From Chloroflexota bacterium (GTDB taxonomy: Bacteria > Chloroflexota > Limnocylindria > P2-11E), in assembly GCA_016194865.1 (NCBI GenBank), contig JACQAT010000005.1, positions 1 through 64,000 of the forward strand: a DNA stretch of 64,000 nt, in the 5' to 3' direction. Shown in pieces: positions 19,416-30,009 of the stretch. A program made the translations under genes and the position numbers. The notes below the pieces were generated by a model. The model did not search any database. It saw only the letters and a program-made list of their open reading frames with translations, and was not told where the DNA came from. Positions within the stretch are counted from its first letter, which is position 1. Each line of letters starts with the position of its first letter.

Positions 19416-21941
19416 TCACACGGCCTGCGTGAGCGCCGCAAGGGGGACCTTGAAATGGAACACCGAGCCCTTGCCGACCTCGCTCTCGACCCACGCCCGC
19501 CCGCCGTGCATCTCCACGATCTGACGCACGATCGGCAGCCCGAGCCCGGTCCCCTGGATGTGACGCGTCGCGGTCGATTCGATGCGCGAGTAGCGCTCGA
19601 ACACCTTCTCGAGCGCCTCTGCCGGGATCCCGAGGCCGTGGTCCGTGACCGTCACCTCGACCGAGCCGGCGTCGGCGTGACTGGCGATGCGGATATCACC
19701 GCCCTTGGGCGAATACTTGACCGCGTTGCTCAGCAGGTTGGTGACGACCTGCGTGAGCTTGTCGAGGTCACCTGAGAAGACCGGGAGCCGGTCGTCGAGA
19801 TCGAGCTCGATCGGGTGGCGCGGTGAATTGGGCCGGACGCGACCGGCGACCTCGCGGATGATCGCGTTGATGTCGACCTCTCCGCGATGCAGGAGCATGC
19901 GCCCCGATTCCATCCGGTCGAGGTCGAGCATGTCCGTGATCATCCGGTTGAGGCGCAGCGCATCCTTGTTGATATCGGACGCGAACTCCTTGATCTCGGC
20001 GGGCGTGAGGTCCTCGTCGCGCATCATTTCGCTGAATCCCTGGATCCCCGTGAGCGGCGTGCGGAACTCGTGGCTCACGATCGAGATGAAGTCGCTCTTC
20101 GCCATGGAGAGCTGCTCGAGCTCACCGACCGCGGCGCGCTGTTGCTCGAACGCCTCGGCCGCGGTGAGGGCGCTCACGGCCTGGTCGGCGAACAGCGTGA
20201 GCAGGTGGCCGTCCTCCTCCGTGTAGCGGCCGACGGCATCGAAGGAGCGCACCACGATCGCGCCGATCGGCTCCCCGCTGCGGACCAGCGGGACCGCGAT
20301 GGCGGCGCGGAGCCCGGCGGCGATCGACTCCTTCGTCGCGCCGGGCCAGGTCTGGTAGTCGTTCACGATCACCGGCGCGATCCGCTCGAACGCCGATCCC
20401 GCGGCGCCCTGGCCCACGCGAAGGATCCGCGTCGCGTCCTTCTCCTTCATGTTGAAGTCGCGCACGTTCCTCAGGACCTTCGCCTCGGGGACCCAGATGA
20501 AGAGGCTCGCGCTGCCCTGACCGAGCAGCTTCACGGCGTTCTTCAGGATCTCGTCGAGGATCACCCGTGGATCGGTCTGTCCCGCCAGCACGGCGGAGGC
20601 ATGGTGGAGCAACAGCATCCGCTCGCTCTCGCGCTGGCGGGCCTGGAACAGCCGCGCGGTCTCCATCGCCGCGCGCAGCTCGTGCCCGACGGCCTCCAGG
20701 AGGTGCACCTCGTCGCCCGTCCAGGTGCGCGGGCGTCCCACCTGCGTCGCGACGAGCGCACCGACCAGCTGGCCCGCGACCGCGATCGGCACCGCGATGC
20801 TCGCGCGTGCCTCGCCGCCGCCGCGCTGGCGCTCCTCCGGCGACGCCTGGCGATCGGCCCTCTCCAGCTCCCAGTCGTGCACGACGATCGTGCGGTTCTC
20901 GGCCGCCGCCTGGCGGGCGATGCGTCCGCGCTGCGAGCCGATCGGGAAGCGCGTCACCCCCGGGGCGGCCCAGCAGTAGGCGACGCGCAGGTCATCGCTC
21001 GTCGCGCCGGTCGCGACGACGACACGCGAGACGTTCAACGCGAGGCCGACCTCTTCGCCCGTCCGTCGAAGCACCTCGTTGGCGTCGAGGCTCGCGCGCA
21101 CCGTCTTCGCGACCTTGTTGACGACCGCCTCGCGGTCGGCGCGCGCCTCGGCCTCGGCGATCGAGCGTGCGTTCTCGAGCGCGCCGGAGATCGTGTGCGC
21201 GAGGAGCGCGACGAGATCGAGGTGGCTCGGCGCGAGCATGTTCGCCTCGGGGTGGCGCAGCATGAGCACTCCCACGAGGCGCGTGTTCGACACGAGAGGC
21301 AGGAGCGCGAACGTGCGTACCGAGACGAGCGGCGGGAAGCGCGCCACGAGCGCGCGCCAGGCGCGATCGTCATCGTCCGTCTGCGTCAGGACCAGCGGTA
21401 GACGCTCCGTGATCACCTGCCCGCGGATCTCGATGGGTAGCGTCTCGAGCGGGTAGCGGTCCGTCGGCAGCTCACCGGAAGCGGGCCCGTCCTCCATGGG
21501 GATGCAGAACGCGCCCGCGTCGTCGTCGAGCTCGAGGAACCCCACCGTCATGCCCTTCGGCAGGGCCTCGCGGATCGCGCCGAGCGACGAGCGGATGATC
21601 TCCTGCCGCGAGTGCTTCCCGGACAGCTGGCTCGCGAGACCCGACACGAGCGCGAGCTCGGCAGCGCGTCGCTCCTCGATCCCCAGAGCGGCCGTCACGG
21701 CCGTGGCGATCCGATAGGCGATCAGCGCCGCGATGAGGCTGAATGCCAGGTACAGCAGGAAGCTGATGAGGTGACGGTCCGCCGTGCTCAGAACGAACTG
21801 GAGCGGGTCTCCGGGCACGTTGATGAGGCGCGCCACGACGAGCTCGGCCGTGAACAGGAGCGAGATGACGACGTACACGACGATCGCGTAGGCCACCGAC
21901 GCCGCCATGTAGATCGCCAGGGTGCGCGGAAGCCGTCTCAC
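19416..21941 (-). CDS. Membrane histidine kinase with GAF domains
   Basis: N-terminal TM helices, GAF repeats, DFISIVSHEFRTPLTGIQGFSEMM, HATPase ATRHIQGTGLGLPIVRQIVEMHGG. Confidence 0.9.
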   Translation of the reverse strand: MRRLPRTLAIYMAASVAYAIVVYVVISLLFTAELVVARLINVPGDPLQFVLSTADRHLISFLLYLAFSLIAALIAYRIATAVTAALGIEERRAAELALVSGLASQLSGKHSRQEIIRSSLGAIREALPKGMTVGFLELDDDAGAFCIPMEDGPASGELPTDRYPLETLPIEIRGQVITERLPLVLTQTDDDDRAWRALVARFPPLVSVRTFALLPLVSNTRLVGVLMLRHPEANMLAPSHLDLVALLAHTISGALENARSIAEAEARADREAVVNKVAKTVRASLDANEVLRRTGEEVGLALNVSRVVVATGATSDDLRVAYCWAAPGVTRFPIGSQRGRIARQAAAENRTIVVHDWELERADRQASPEERQRGGGEARASIAVPIAVAGQLVGALVATQVGRPRTWTGDEVHLLEAVGHELRAAMETARLFQARQRESERMLLLHHASAVLAGQTDPRVILDEILKNAVKLLGQGSASLFIWVPEAKVLRNVRDFNMKEKDATRILRVGQGAAGSAFERIAPVIVNDYQTWPGATKESIAAGLRAAIAVPLVRSGEPIGAIVVRSFDAVGRYTEEDGHLLTLFADQAVSALTAAEAFEQQRAAVGELEQLSMAKSDFISIVSHEFRTPLTGIQGFSEMMRDEDLTPAEIKEFASDINKDALRLNRMITDMLDLDRMESGRMLLHRGEVDINAIIREVAGRVRPNSPRHPIELDLDDRLPVFSGDLDKLTQVVTNLLSNAVKYSPKGGDIRIASHADAGSVEVTVTDHGLGIPAEALEKVFERYSRIESTATRHIQGTGLGLPIVRQIVEMHGGRAWVESEVGKGSVFHFKVPLAALTQAV

Positions 21942-21958
21942 TCGACGATTATGTTGCC

Positions 21959-22285
21959 GTGGAAGAGGAAAGCGAGATGGCGGTCATCTGGGCGGAGCAT
22001 TGGGCCGAGACGCTCGCGCGGGTGGACGTCATCCGGAAGCTCGCCCTTGCTGTGGCCGCCGGGTCCATGGCGGACGACACGCTGTCCCCGCAGCGGGCCC
22101 AGGCCCGCTTCGAGGCCCACGCGCTGGCGGGCTCGTGCGCCATCTTCGGACGCCACGAGGGGTCGCGGATCGCGCTCGAGATCGAGGCGCGTCTCGACGA
22201 GCCCGGCCCTCTGTCGGGTGAGGACGGTGAGCGGCTCGTGACCCTGGTCGATGCGCTTCGTCACGCCCTTGACACGGAGAGCTGA
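21959..22285 (+). CDS. HPt-domain phosphotransfer protein
   Basis: [32 protein letters not shown] (HxLxGS motif); next to HK/REC genes. Confidence 0.65.
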   Translation: MEEESEMAVIWAEHWAETLARVDVIRKLALAVAAGSMADDTLSPQRAQARFEAHALAGSCAIFGRHEGSRIALEIEARLDEPGPLSGEDGERLVTLVDALRHALDTES

Positions 22286-22329
22286 GCCCGACAATGGGTA
22301 CACTTTCAGTGCGATCCGCGGAGGTGTCG

Positions 22330-23007
22330 ATGATGCAGGCGAATCTCGTCCCGATGGTGGTGGAGCAGTCCGGCCGCGGAGAGCGCGCGTACGACATCTT
22401 CTCGCGGCTCCTCAAGGACCGGATCATCTTCGTCACCGATCAGATCGAGGACGGGATGGCGAACCTGGTCATCGCCCAGCTGCTCTTCCTCGAGTCGGAG
22501 GACCCGGAGCGCGACATCTACCTGTACATCAACTCGCCCGGAGGCGTCGTCACCGCCGGCCTCGCGATCTACGACACGATGCAGTACCTCAAGGCTCCCG
22601 TGAACACGGTCTGCATCGGCCAGGCGGCCTCGATGGCCGCGGTGCTCCTGATGGCCGGCTCCAAGGGCAAGCGCTACGCGCTCCCGAACGCGCGGATCAT
22701 GATCCACCAGGGCTCCGGTGGATTCCGCGGCAACACCCCGGACGTGATCATCCAGGTGAAGGAGCTCGAGACGCTCGTCGACAAGCTCACGAAGATCATG
22801 GCGCACCACACCGGTCAGCCGCAGGAGACCATCCGCGCCGACTCCGATCGCGACCGTTTCATGTCCGCCGAAGAGGCGAAGAAGTACGGCATCATCGACG
22901 ACGTGTACGTCGGCAAGGAATCGCTCATCTCGATCGCCAAGGCGGAAGGCGAGCTGCGCCCGGTGAAGGACAAGGAAAAAGACAAAGAGCCGGTCCAGGT
23001 CCGTTGA
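22330..23007 (+). CDS. clpP: ATP-dependent Clp protease proteolytic subunit
   Basis: [29 protein letters not shown]...[19 protein letters not shown]...[11 protein letters not shown]...MIHQGSGG. Confidence 0.95.
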   Translation: MMQANLVPMVVEQSGRGERAYDIFSRLLKDRIIFVTDQIEDGMANLVIAQLLFLESEDPERDIYLYINSPGGVVTAGLAIYDTMQYLKAPVNTVCIGQAASMAAVLLMAGSKGKRYALPNARIMIHQGSGGFRGNTPDVIIQVKELETLVDKLTKIMAHHTGQPQETIRADSDRDRFMSAEEAKKYGIIDDVYVGKESLISIAKAEGELRPVKDKEKDKEPVQVR

Positions 23008-23008
23008 T

Positions 23009-24283
<1,275 letters not shown>

Positions 24284-24335
24284 CGACGGCCCGGCCCGCC
24301 CGCCTATCCTGCTCGGACGAGCGGGGGAGGTGGAC

Positions 24336-25430
24336 ATGCGAAGCCTGATCGCGATCCTGTCCGCGTGCGCGATCCTCGTCATTTCCTGTGGCGGTGCGAG
24401 CACCAGCGGCGCGTCGCCCGCCGCGAGCGCCGCCGCGTCGGCCGCGGTCGCCGCGAACAGCGGCCCGTGTGGAGCCAAAGGCTCGGGGTCGCTCACGATC
24501 CTCGGCACACCGCAGGAGGAGTACATCCAGGGCATCGCCAAGGCCTTCGAGGCCGAGTGCGGCATCAAGACGAGCTACGTCCGCCTCTCGAGCGGCGAAG
24601 CCGTGGCGAAGCTCACTGCCGACAAGGCGAACCCGCAGTTCTCGGTCTGGTGGGGTGGACCCGCGGATGGCTACATCGCCGCGAACAACACGGGTCTCAT
24701 CGAGGCCTACAAGCCCAAGCTCTTCGACAAGATCCCGGCGCAATACCGCGACGCCAATGGCGTGTGGACCGGCATCTACGTCGGCGCGCTCGGCCTTGCG
24801 GTGAATACGAAGATCCTCGCGGCGAAGAATCTCCCGGAGCCCGCGTCCTGGGCGGATCTCGCGAAGCCGATCTACAAGGGTCAGATCTCGATGGCGCACC
24901 CCGCCTCGAGCGGCACGGCCTACACGATGGTCGCGACGCAGGCGTTCCTCAACAACAGGGACATCGAGAAGACCTTTGCCTATCTGAAGCAGTTCCACTC
25001 GAACGTGCTCCAGTACCAGAAGACCGGCGCGGCACCGGCCCGGCTCGCCGGCCAGGGCGAGGTCGCGATCGGCGTTGTGTTCTCGCATGACACCGTCGCG
25101 GCGATCGACGAGGGCTTCAAGGACCTCAAGGTCGTCTTCCCGTCGGAGGGAACCGGCTACGAGATCGGCGGCGAGGCGCTCGTGAAGAACGCCCCGGATC
25201 CCGTCGCAGGCAAGACGTTCCTCGACTGGGCGCTCGGGGTCAGGGCGCAGGAGCTCGCCGCGACGTTCAAGGCCTACCAGATCCCTACCAACCCGGACGC
25301 GAAGGTGTCGGATAAGTCCGTGAAGCTCTCGTCCGTGAAGACCGTGACCTACGACTTCCAGTGGGCCGGCGACAACAAGAAGGCCATCGTCGACCGCTTC
25401 TCCAACGAGGTGGCTCCAGCTCCGAAATGA
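24336..25430 (+). CDS. Fe3+/2-AEP-type ABC transporter substrate-binding lipoprotein
   Basis: Lipobox LVISCGG; SLTILGTPQEEYIQGIAKAFEAECGIKTSYVRLSSGE. Confidence 0.85.
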   Translation: MRSLIAILSACAILVISCGGASTSGASPAASAAASAAVAANSGPCGAKGSGSLTILGTPQEEYIQGIAKAFEAECGIKTSYVRLSSGEAVAKLTADKANPQFSVWWGGPADGYIAANNTGLIEAYKPKLFDKIPAQYRDANGVWTGIYVGALGLAVNTKILAAKNLPEPASWADLAKPIYKGQISMAHPASSGTAYTMVATQAFLNNRDIEKTFAYLKQFHSNVLQYQKTGAAPARLAGQGEVAIGVVFSHDTVAAIDEGFKDLKVVFPSEGTGYEIGGEALVKNAPDPVAGKTFLDWALGVRAQELAATFKAYQIPTNPDAKVSDKSVKLSSVKTVTYDFQWAGDNKKAIVDRFSNEVAPAPK

Positions 25431-27070
25431 TCGCGATCCGGCGCGATCCCGCCGCCGCGCTCCTCGCGGTCGTCGCGGCGGCGGGCATTGCGCTCGCACT
25501 CCTCTATCCCCTCGGGGCGGTCATGCGCGAAGCGGTCTTCGACGACCGAGGCGTCACCGACATCGCTCCCATCACGAGGATCTTCTCGTTCCCGGTCCCG
25601 CGCCAGATCATCCTCAACACGCTCCTCATGGGGTCGTTGGCCGGTGCCCTCGGGACGGTACTCGGGTTCTGCTTCGCGCTCGCGACGACGCGGGCAGCAC
25701 GAGGTCCGGTGCGGACGCTTCTCCACTACAGCGCGCTGCTTCCGCTGGTCGCCCCGCCGTTCGCGCTCGCGCTCTCCACGATCTTCCTGTTCGGCAGGCA
25801 GGGACTGGTGACTCGCGGCCTGTTCGGCCTCGAGGCCGACCCCTACGGTCTGTCGGGCCTGCTCTTCGTCCAGACGATCACGTTCTTCCCGGTCGCGTAC
25901 CTGATCTTCGACGCCCTGATGCGCCACCTGGATCCCGCGCTCGAGGAAGCGGCACTGAATCTCGGCGCGTCGCGCGGCCGGATCATGCGGACCGTCGTCA
26001 TCCCGCTGCTGCGACCGGGATTCGCGGCTTCGTTCCTGATCATCTTCGTCGAGTCGCTCGCCGATCTCGCGAACCCGCTCCTCATTGGCGGCGATTTCAA
26101 CGTGCTCGCTTCGAGCGCCTACCTCGCGATCATCGGCGAGTTCGACACGCGCAAGGCCGTCGCCTTCTCGGTCGTGCTGATGTTGCCCTCGCTGATCGCC
26201 TACTTCGCCCAACGGATCTGGGTGGGCGAGAGCTCCGTCGTGACCGTCACCGGAAAGCCTTCCACCGGTCGCGCGCGCACCCTCGAGGCGCGGTTCCGGC
26301 TCGCGTTGCTCGCGCTGACGCTCGCCGTCGCGGGACTCGTGCTGCTCCTCTACCTCGCGGTGGTCGCCGGCGCGTTCACCAAGCTGCTCGGGATCGACAA
26401 CACCGTCACGCTCGACAACTTTCGCAACGTCCTCGGCGGCATCGGGACGCGCGCGATGACCGACACGACCTTCCTCTCCGCCATCGCGGCGCCCATCGCC
26501 GCCCTCTCGGGCCTCCTCGTCGCGTATCTCGTGGTCCGCACCCGCGTTCCCGGCCGTATCGCTTTCGATTACCTCCTGATGCTCGGTGCCGCCGCGCCAG
26601 GCATCGTGCTCGGTCTAGGGATCCTGCTCGCCTTCAACCATCCTCCGCTGCTGTTCACGGGGAGCGCTGCGATCTTCGTCATCGCCTTCGTGCTCCGTAC
26701 GGCGCCGGTATCGCTGCGCAGCTGCGTGGCCGCGCTGCTGCAGATCGACCCCAGCCTCGAGCAGGCGTCGGCCAACCTCGGCGCGGGGGCTGCCACCACC
26801 TTCCGCCGCATCACCCTTCCGCTCGTGCGTCGCGCGCTGCTGTCCGGGGCGATCTTCTCGTTCACTCGCAACATGACCACGCTCTCGACGATCGCCCTGC
26901 TGGTCACGCCGAACTGGCGGATCATGACGGCGCAGATCCTCAACGAGATCGATGCGCAGCGGCTGGGCAACGGCGCCGCCTATTCGTGCATCCTCATCGC
27001 CATCGTGCTCGTCACCATCGTCGTCCTCGAGCGGCTCTTCGGCCGCGCCGCGGTCGAGGTGGGCGCGTGA
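25427..27070 (+). CDS. ABC transporter permease (fused, two permease domains)
   Basis: Two EEAALNLGASRGRIMRTVVIPLLRP / EQASANLGAGAATTFRRITLPLVRR EAA loops. Confidence 0.88.
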   Translation: MIAIRRDPAAALLAVVAAAGIALALLYPLGAVMREAVFDDRGVTDIAPITRIFSFPVPRQIILNTLLMGSLAGALGTVLGFCFALATTRAARGPVRTLLHYSALLPLVAPPFALALSTIFLFGRQGLVTRGLFGLEADPYGLSGLLFVQTITFFPVAYLIFDALMRHLDPALEEAALNLGASRGRIMRTVVIPLLRPGFAASFLIIFVESLADLANPLLIGGDFNVLASSAYLAIIGEFDTRKAVAFSVVLMLPSLIAYFAQRIWVGESSVVTVTGKPSTGRARTLEARFRLALLALTLAVAGLVLLLYLAVVAGAFTKLLGIDNTVTLDNFRNVLGGIGTRAMTDTTFLSAIAAPIAALSGLLVAYLVVRTRVPGRIAFDYLLMLGAAAPGIVLGLGILLAFNHPPLLFTGSAAIFVIAFVLRTAPVSLRSCVAALLQIDPSLEQASANLGAGAATTFRRITLPLVRRALLSGAIFSFTRNMTTLSTIALLVTPNWRIMTAQILNEIDAQRLGNGAAYSCILIAIVLVTIVVLERLFGRAAVEVGA

Positions 27071-28137
27071 CCGGGTTCCTCGCGCTCCGCGGTCTGGAGA
27101 AGCGCTTTCCCAACGGCACATTCGCGGTCGCCGGCGTCGACCTTGACGTCGCCGAAGGAGAGCTCGTAGCGCTGCTCGGGCCGAGCGGCTGCGGGAAGAC
27201 GACGACGCTCCGCTGCATCGCGGGCTTCGAGGATCCGACCGCGGGCACGATCGAGCTCGCCGGCCGGCGCATCGACACGCTGCCACCGAATCGGCGAGCG
27301 GCGACGATGGTGTTCCAGGGCTATGCGCTCTTCCCGCATCTCTCCGTGTGGGAGAACGTCGCATACGGCCTCCGCGTGCGCCGAGTCGATGCGGGCTCGT
27401 TGCGCGACCGGGTCGCTGCCGCACTCGCGTTGGTCGGGCTCGCGGGACTCGGCGATCGCCGTCCGGAGCAGCTCTCTGGCGGACAGCAGCAGCGCGTCGC
27501 GCTGGCGCGGGCGCTCGTGCTCGAGCCACGGCTCCTGCTGTTCGACGAACCGCTTTCCAACCTCGACGCGAAGCTCCGCGAGCAGATGCGGCTCGAGATC
27601 CGCGCCCTGCAGCAGCGCGCCGGCATCACCAGCGTCTACGTCACCCACGATCAGGCGGAGGCGATGACGCTCTCCGACCGCATCGCGGTGATGAGCGAGG
27701 GGCGCATCGTGCAGCTCGGCACGCCGCGGCAGATCTACGACGAGCCCGCGACGCGCTTCGTCGCCGACTTCATCGGTCACGCGAACTTCGTGAGCGGGAT
27801 CGTGCGCGGCATTCTTGGGCCGGGATCACTTGATGTCGAAGTGCTTGGTCGCGTGCGCCTGGTGTCCGCGGCGGCGGCGACGTATCGCGAAGGTGACGCG
27901 GTCGTGGTCCTGATCCGGCCGGAGGAGGTGCGCCTCGTCACAGATGACCGCGACGCGGTACCCGCGACCGTGCTGCGCGTCGGGTTCCTCGGGAGCAGCG
28001 CGATCTATCAGCTTCAGCTCGCCGGCGACGAGGTGCTCGCGACGGTGCCCATGGAGCGTGGAGTCTCCCTCCACTCACAGGGCTCGCGGGTCGGCGTGCT
28101 CGTGAGCGACGCCGCGCTCCGCGCTTTCGCCGGCTGA
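27067..28137 (+). CDS. ABC transporter ATP-binding protein (FbpC/PotA-like)
   Basis: LLGPSGCGKTTTLRCIAGFE; LSGGQQQRVALARAL; C-terminal TOBE-like region. Confidence 0.92.
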   Translation: MTGFLALRGLEKRFPNGTFAVAGVDLDVAEGELVALLGPSGCGKTTTLRCIAGFEDPTAGTIELAGRRIDTLPPNRRAATMVFQGYALFPHLSVWENVAYGLRVRRVDAGSLRDRVAAALALVGLAGLGDRRPEQLSGGQQQRVALARALVLEPRLLLFDEPLSNLDAKLREQMRLEIRALQQRAGITSVYVTHDQAEAMTLSDRIAVMSEGRIVQLGTPRQIYDEPATRFVADFIGHANFVSGIVRGILGPGSLDVEVLGRVRLVSAAAATYREGDAVVVLIRPEEVRLVTDDRDAVPATVLRVGFLGSSAIYQLQLAGDEVLATVPMERGVSLHSQGSRVGVLVSDAALRAFAG

Positions 28138-28172
28138 ACACGTTCGGCATGCGGTGTGCTGCGATCGAACGG

Positions 28173-28520
28173 ATGAAGATCCTGGTCCTCGAGGACGAGC
28201 CCGACCTCCTCGACCTGTACGAGCAGAGCCTCTCGCTCGCCGGTCATGAGGTCCTTCGCGCACGACACGGCCTCGAGGGGATCGCGCTGCTCGACCAGCG
28301 GCCCGAGCTCATCCTTGTCGACCTGATGATGCCGGTGATGGACGGCTACCAGTTCATCAGGCACCTGCGCAGATCCCCACAGAAGGACACGCCGGCCATC
28401 GTCCTCTCCGCGGTCGCCACGGGCGCGTGGAGCAAGCATGTCGGCGCGAACGGGTACATCCCCAAGCCATTCGACTACGACGCGCTGATCGCGACGATCG
28501 ACCGCTTCCGCGCTGCCTAG
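28173..28520 (+). CDS. Response regulator (single REC domain)
   Basis: MKILVLEDEPDLLDLYEQSL...LILVDLMMPVMDGYQFI. Confidence 0.88.
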   Translation: MKILVLEDEPDLLDLYEQSLSLAGHEVLRARHGLEGIALLDQRPELILVDLMMPVMDGYQFIRHLRRSPQKDTPAIVLSAVATGAWSKHVGANGYIPKPFDYDALIATIDRFRAA

Positions 28521-28564
28521 CGGCGTCGGCCCCTACGACGTAGCCGCAGGCGAAGACGCAGGAC

Positions 28565-28596
28565 GGTCACGGCACCGCGTTTGCGGTGCCGTGACC
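28565..28596. terminator. 14-bp perfect hairpin (terminator or regulatory)
   Basis: GGTCACGGCACCGC-GTTT-GCGGTGCCGTGACC; no clear U-tract. Confidence 0.6.
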
Positions 28597-28612
28597 ACCT
28601 ACCATCGCGCTC

Positions 28613-28954
28613 GTGCCTCGCCTGTACTTCGCGAGCCCCCGCGACCTCCCGCTCGCGCGGGCGATCCCCGGGGTCACGCGCCACGTCCTGCAGACGGAGC
28701 GGACGACCGTCGCGATCACCGACTACGAGCCGAAGACCGTCATCGAGACGCACAAGCACGACGCCGAGCAGACCGGCGTCGTCGTCAAGGGCAGCGTGGT
28801 GTTCGTGATCGCCGGAGAGCAGCGGATCCTCACGCCCGGGGACACCTATCGGGTGCCATCCGGCGCGTCGCACGGCGCGCGCATCCTCGAAGCGGCCGCT
28901 CGCGTGATCGAGGTCTGGTCGCCTCCGCGCGAGGACCTGCCGAAGGCGACATAA
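28613..28954 (+). CDS. Cupin domain protein
   Basis: KTVIETHKHDAEQTGVVVKGSVVFVIAGEQRILTPGDTYRVPSGASHGARI. Confidence 0.85.
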   Translation: MPRLYFASPRDLPLARAIPGVTRHVLQTERTTVAITDYEPKTVIETHKHDAEQTGVVVKGSVVFVIAGEQRILTPGDTYRVPSGASHGARILEAAARVIEVWSPPREDLPKAT

Positions 28955-28965
28955 TCCGAGCGTCC

Positions 28966-29175
28966 GTGCTGGTGATGTATTCCCTCGCCACGTGCCCCGT
29001 CTGCGTGAACGCGCGCCGCGAGCTCGCGGAGGCGGGGACCGCGTACGAGGATCGCGTGCTCGACGGCCGACCGGACCATCAAGCCGAGGTGCTGCGGCTC
29101 ACCGGCCAGCGCACGGTACCGGTGTTCGTGCGGGACGGCAGGGTGACGATCGGGCTGCACGGCGAGAAGGGGTGA
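28966..29175 (+). CDS. Glutaredoxin-like protein
   Basis: VMYSLATCPVCVNARRELAEAGTAYEDRVLDG...GQRTVPVFVRDGRV; GTG start likely. Confidence 0.75.
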   Translation: MLVMYSLATCPVCVNARRELAEAGTAYEDRVLDGRPDHQAEVLRLTGQRTVPVFVRDGRVTIGLHGEKG

Positions 29176-29194
29176 AGCTTCTGAGGTTCGCGCC

Positions 29195-29971
29195 GTGAGC
29201 GAGAAGAGCATCGTCCAGCTGTTCGATCTGTCGGACAAGGTCGCGATCGTGACGGGTGCGGGCGCGGGCATCGGACTCGGCATCGCGCGTCGCCTCGCGG
29301 AGGCGGGCGCCGCGGTCGTGATCAACGACGTTGACCTCGCGCGCGCGAAGTCCTCATGCGCCCGCCTGCGCGGTCGCGGCTACTCGGCGCTCGAGCCGAT
29401 CGCCGCCGACGTCGCGTCCGCGCACGGTGCGACGTCCCTCGTGGATGGCGCCGTCGCGCGCTTCGGCCGCGTCGACATCCTGGTGAACAACGCGGGCATC
29501 TACCCGACCTCGCCGTTCCTCGACACGAGCGTGGAGCTCTGGGACAGCGTCCTCGACACGAATCTGCGCGGGCCGTTCCTGTGCGCGCAGGCGGTCGCCA
29601 GGCAATTCGAGAAGCAGGGCCGCGGCGACGCGATCCTGAACATCACGAGCGTCGTCGGTCTCGTCGGCGCTGGTCCGTCCGCGGCCGCCTACAGCGCCTC
29701 GAAGGGCGGTCTCGTCGCCCTGACGAAGACGCTGGCCCGCGCGGTCGGCGCGTACGGCGCGCGGGCGAACGCGATCGCGCCGGCCGGCATCGAGACGGAG
29801 GGGACGAGCGGGATGTGGGACGTCGGCTTCGCGGAGCGCCGTCCGGTGCGGCGCTTCGGCACCCCGGACGACGTCGCCCTGACGGCGCTGTTCCTCGTGG
29901 CCCCCGCCTCCGACTACATCACCGGTGAGGTGGTGGTCGTCGACGGCGGCTACCTGTTGATGCAGGCCTGA
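29195..29971 (+). CDS. SDR family oxidoreductase
   Basis: VAIVTGAGAGIGLGIARRLAEAG; NNAGIYP; YSASKGG. Confidence 0.9.
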   Translation: MSEKSIVQLFDLSDKVAIVTGAGAGIGLGIARRLAEAGAAVVINDVDLARAKSSCARLRGRGYSALEPIAADVASAHGATSLVDGAVARFGRVDILVNNAGIYPTSPFLDTSVELWDSVLDTNLRGPFLCAQAVARQFEKQGRGDAILNITSVVGLVGAGPSAAAYSASKGGLVALTKTLARAVGAYGARANAIAPAGIETEGTSGMWDVGFAERRPVRRFGTPDDVALTALFLVAPASDYITGEVVVVDGGYLLMQA

Positions 29972-30009
29972 CACTCGCTACGGAGGGCGTCGCGTACCGT
30001 TAGGCCGGG

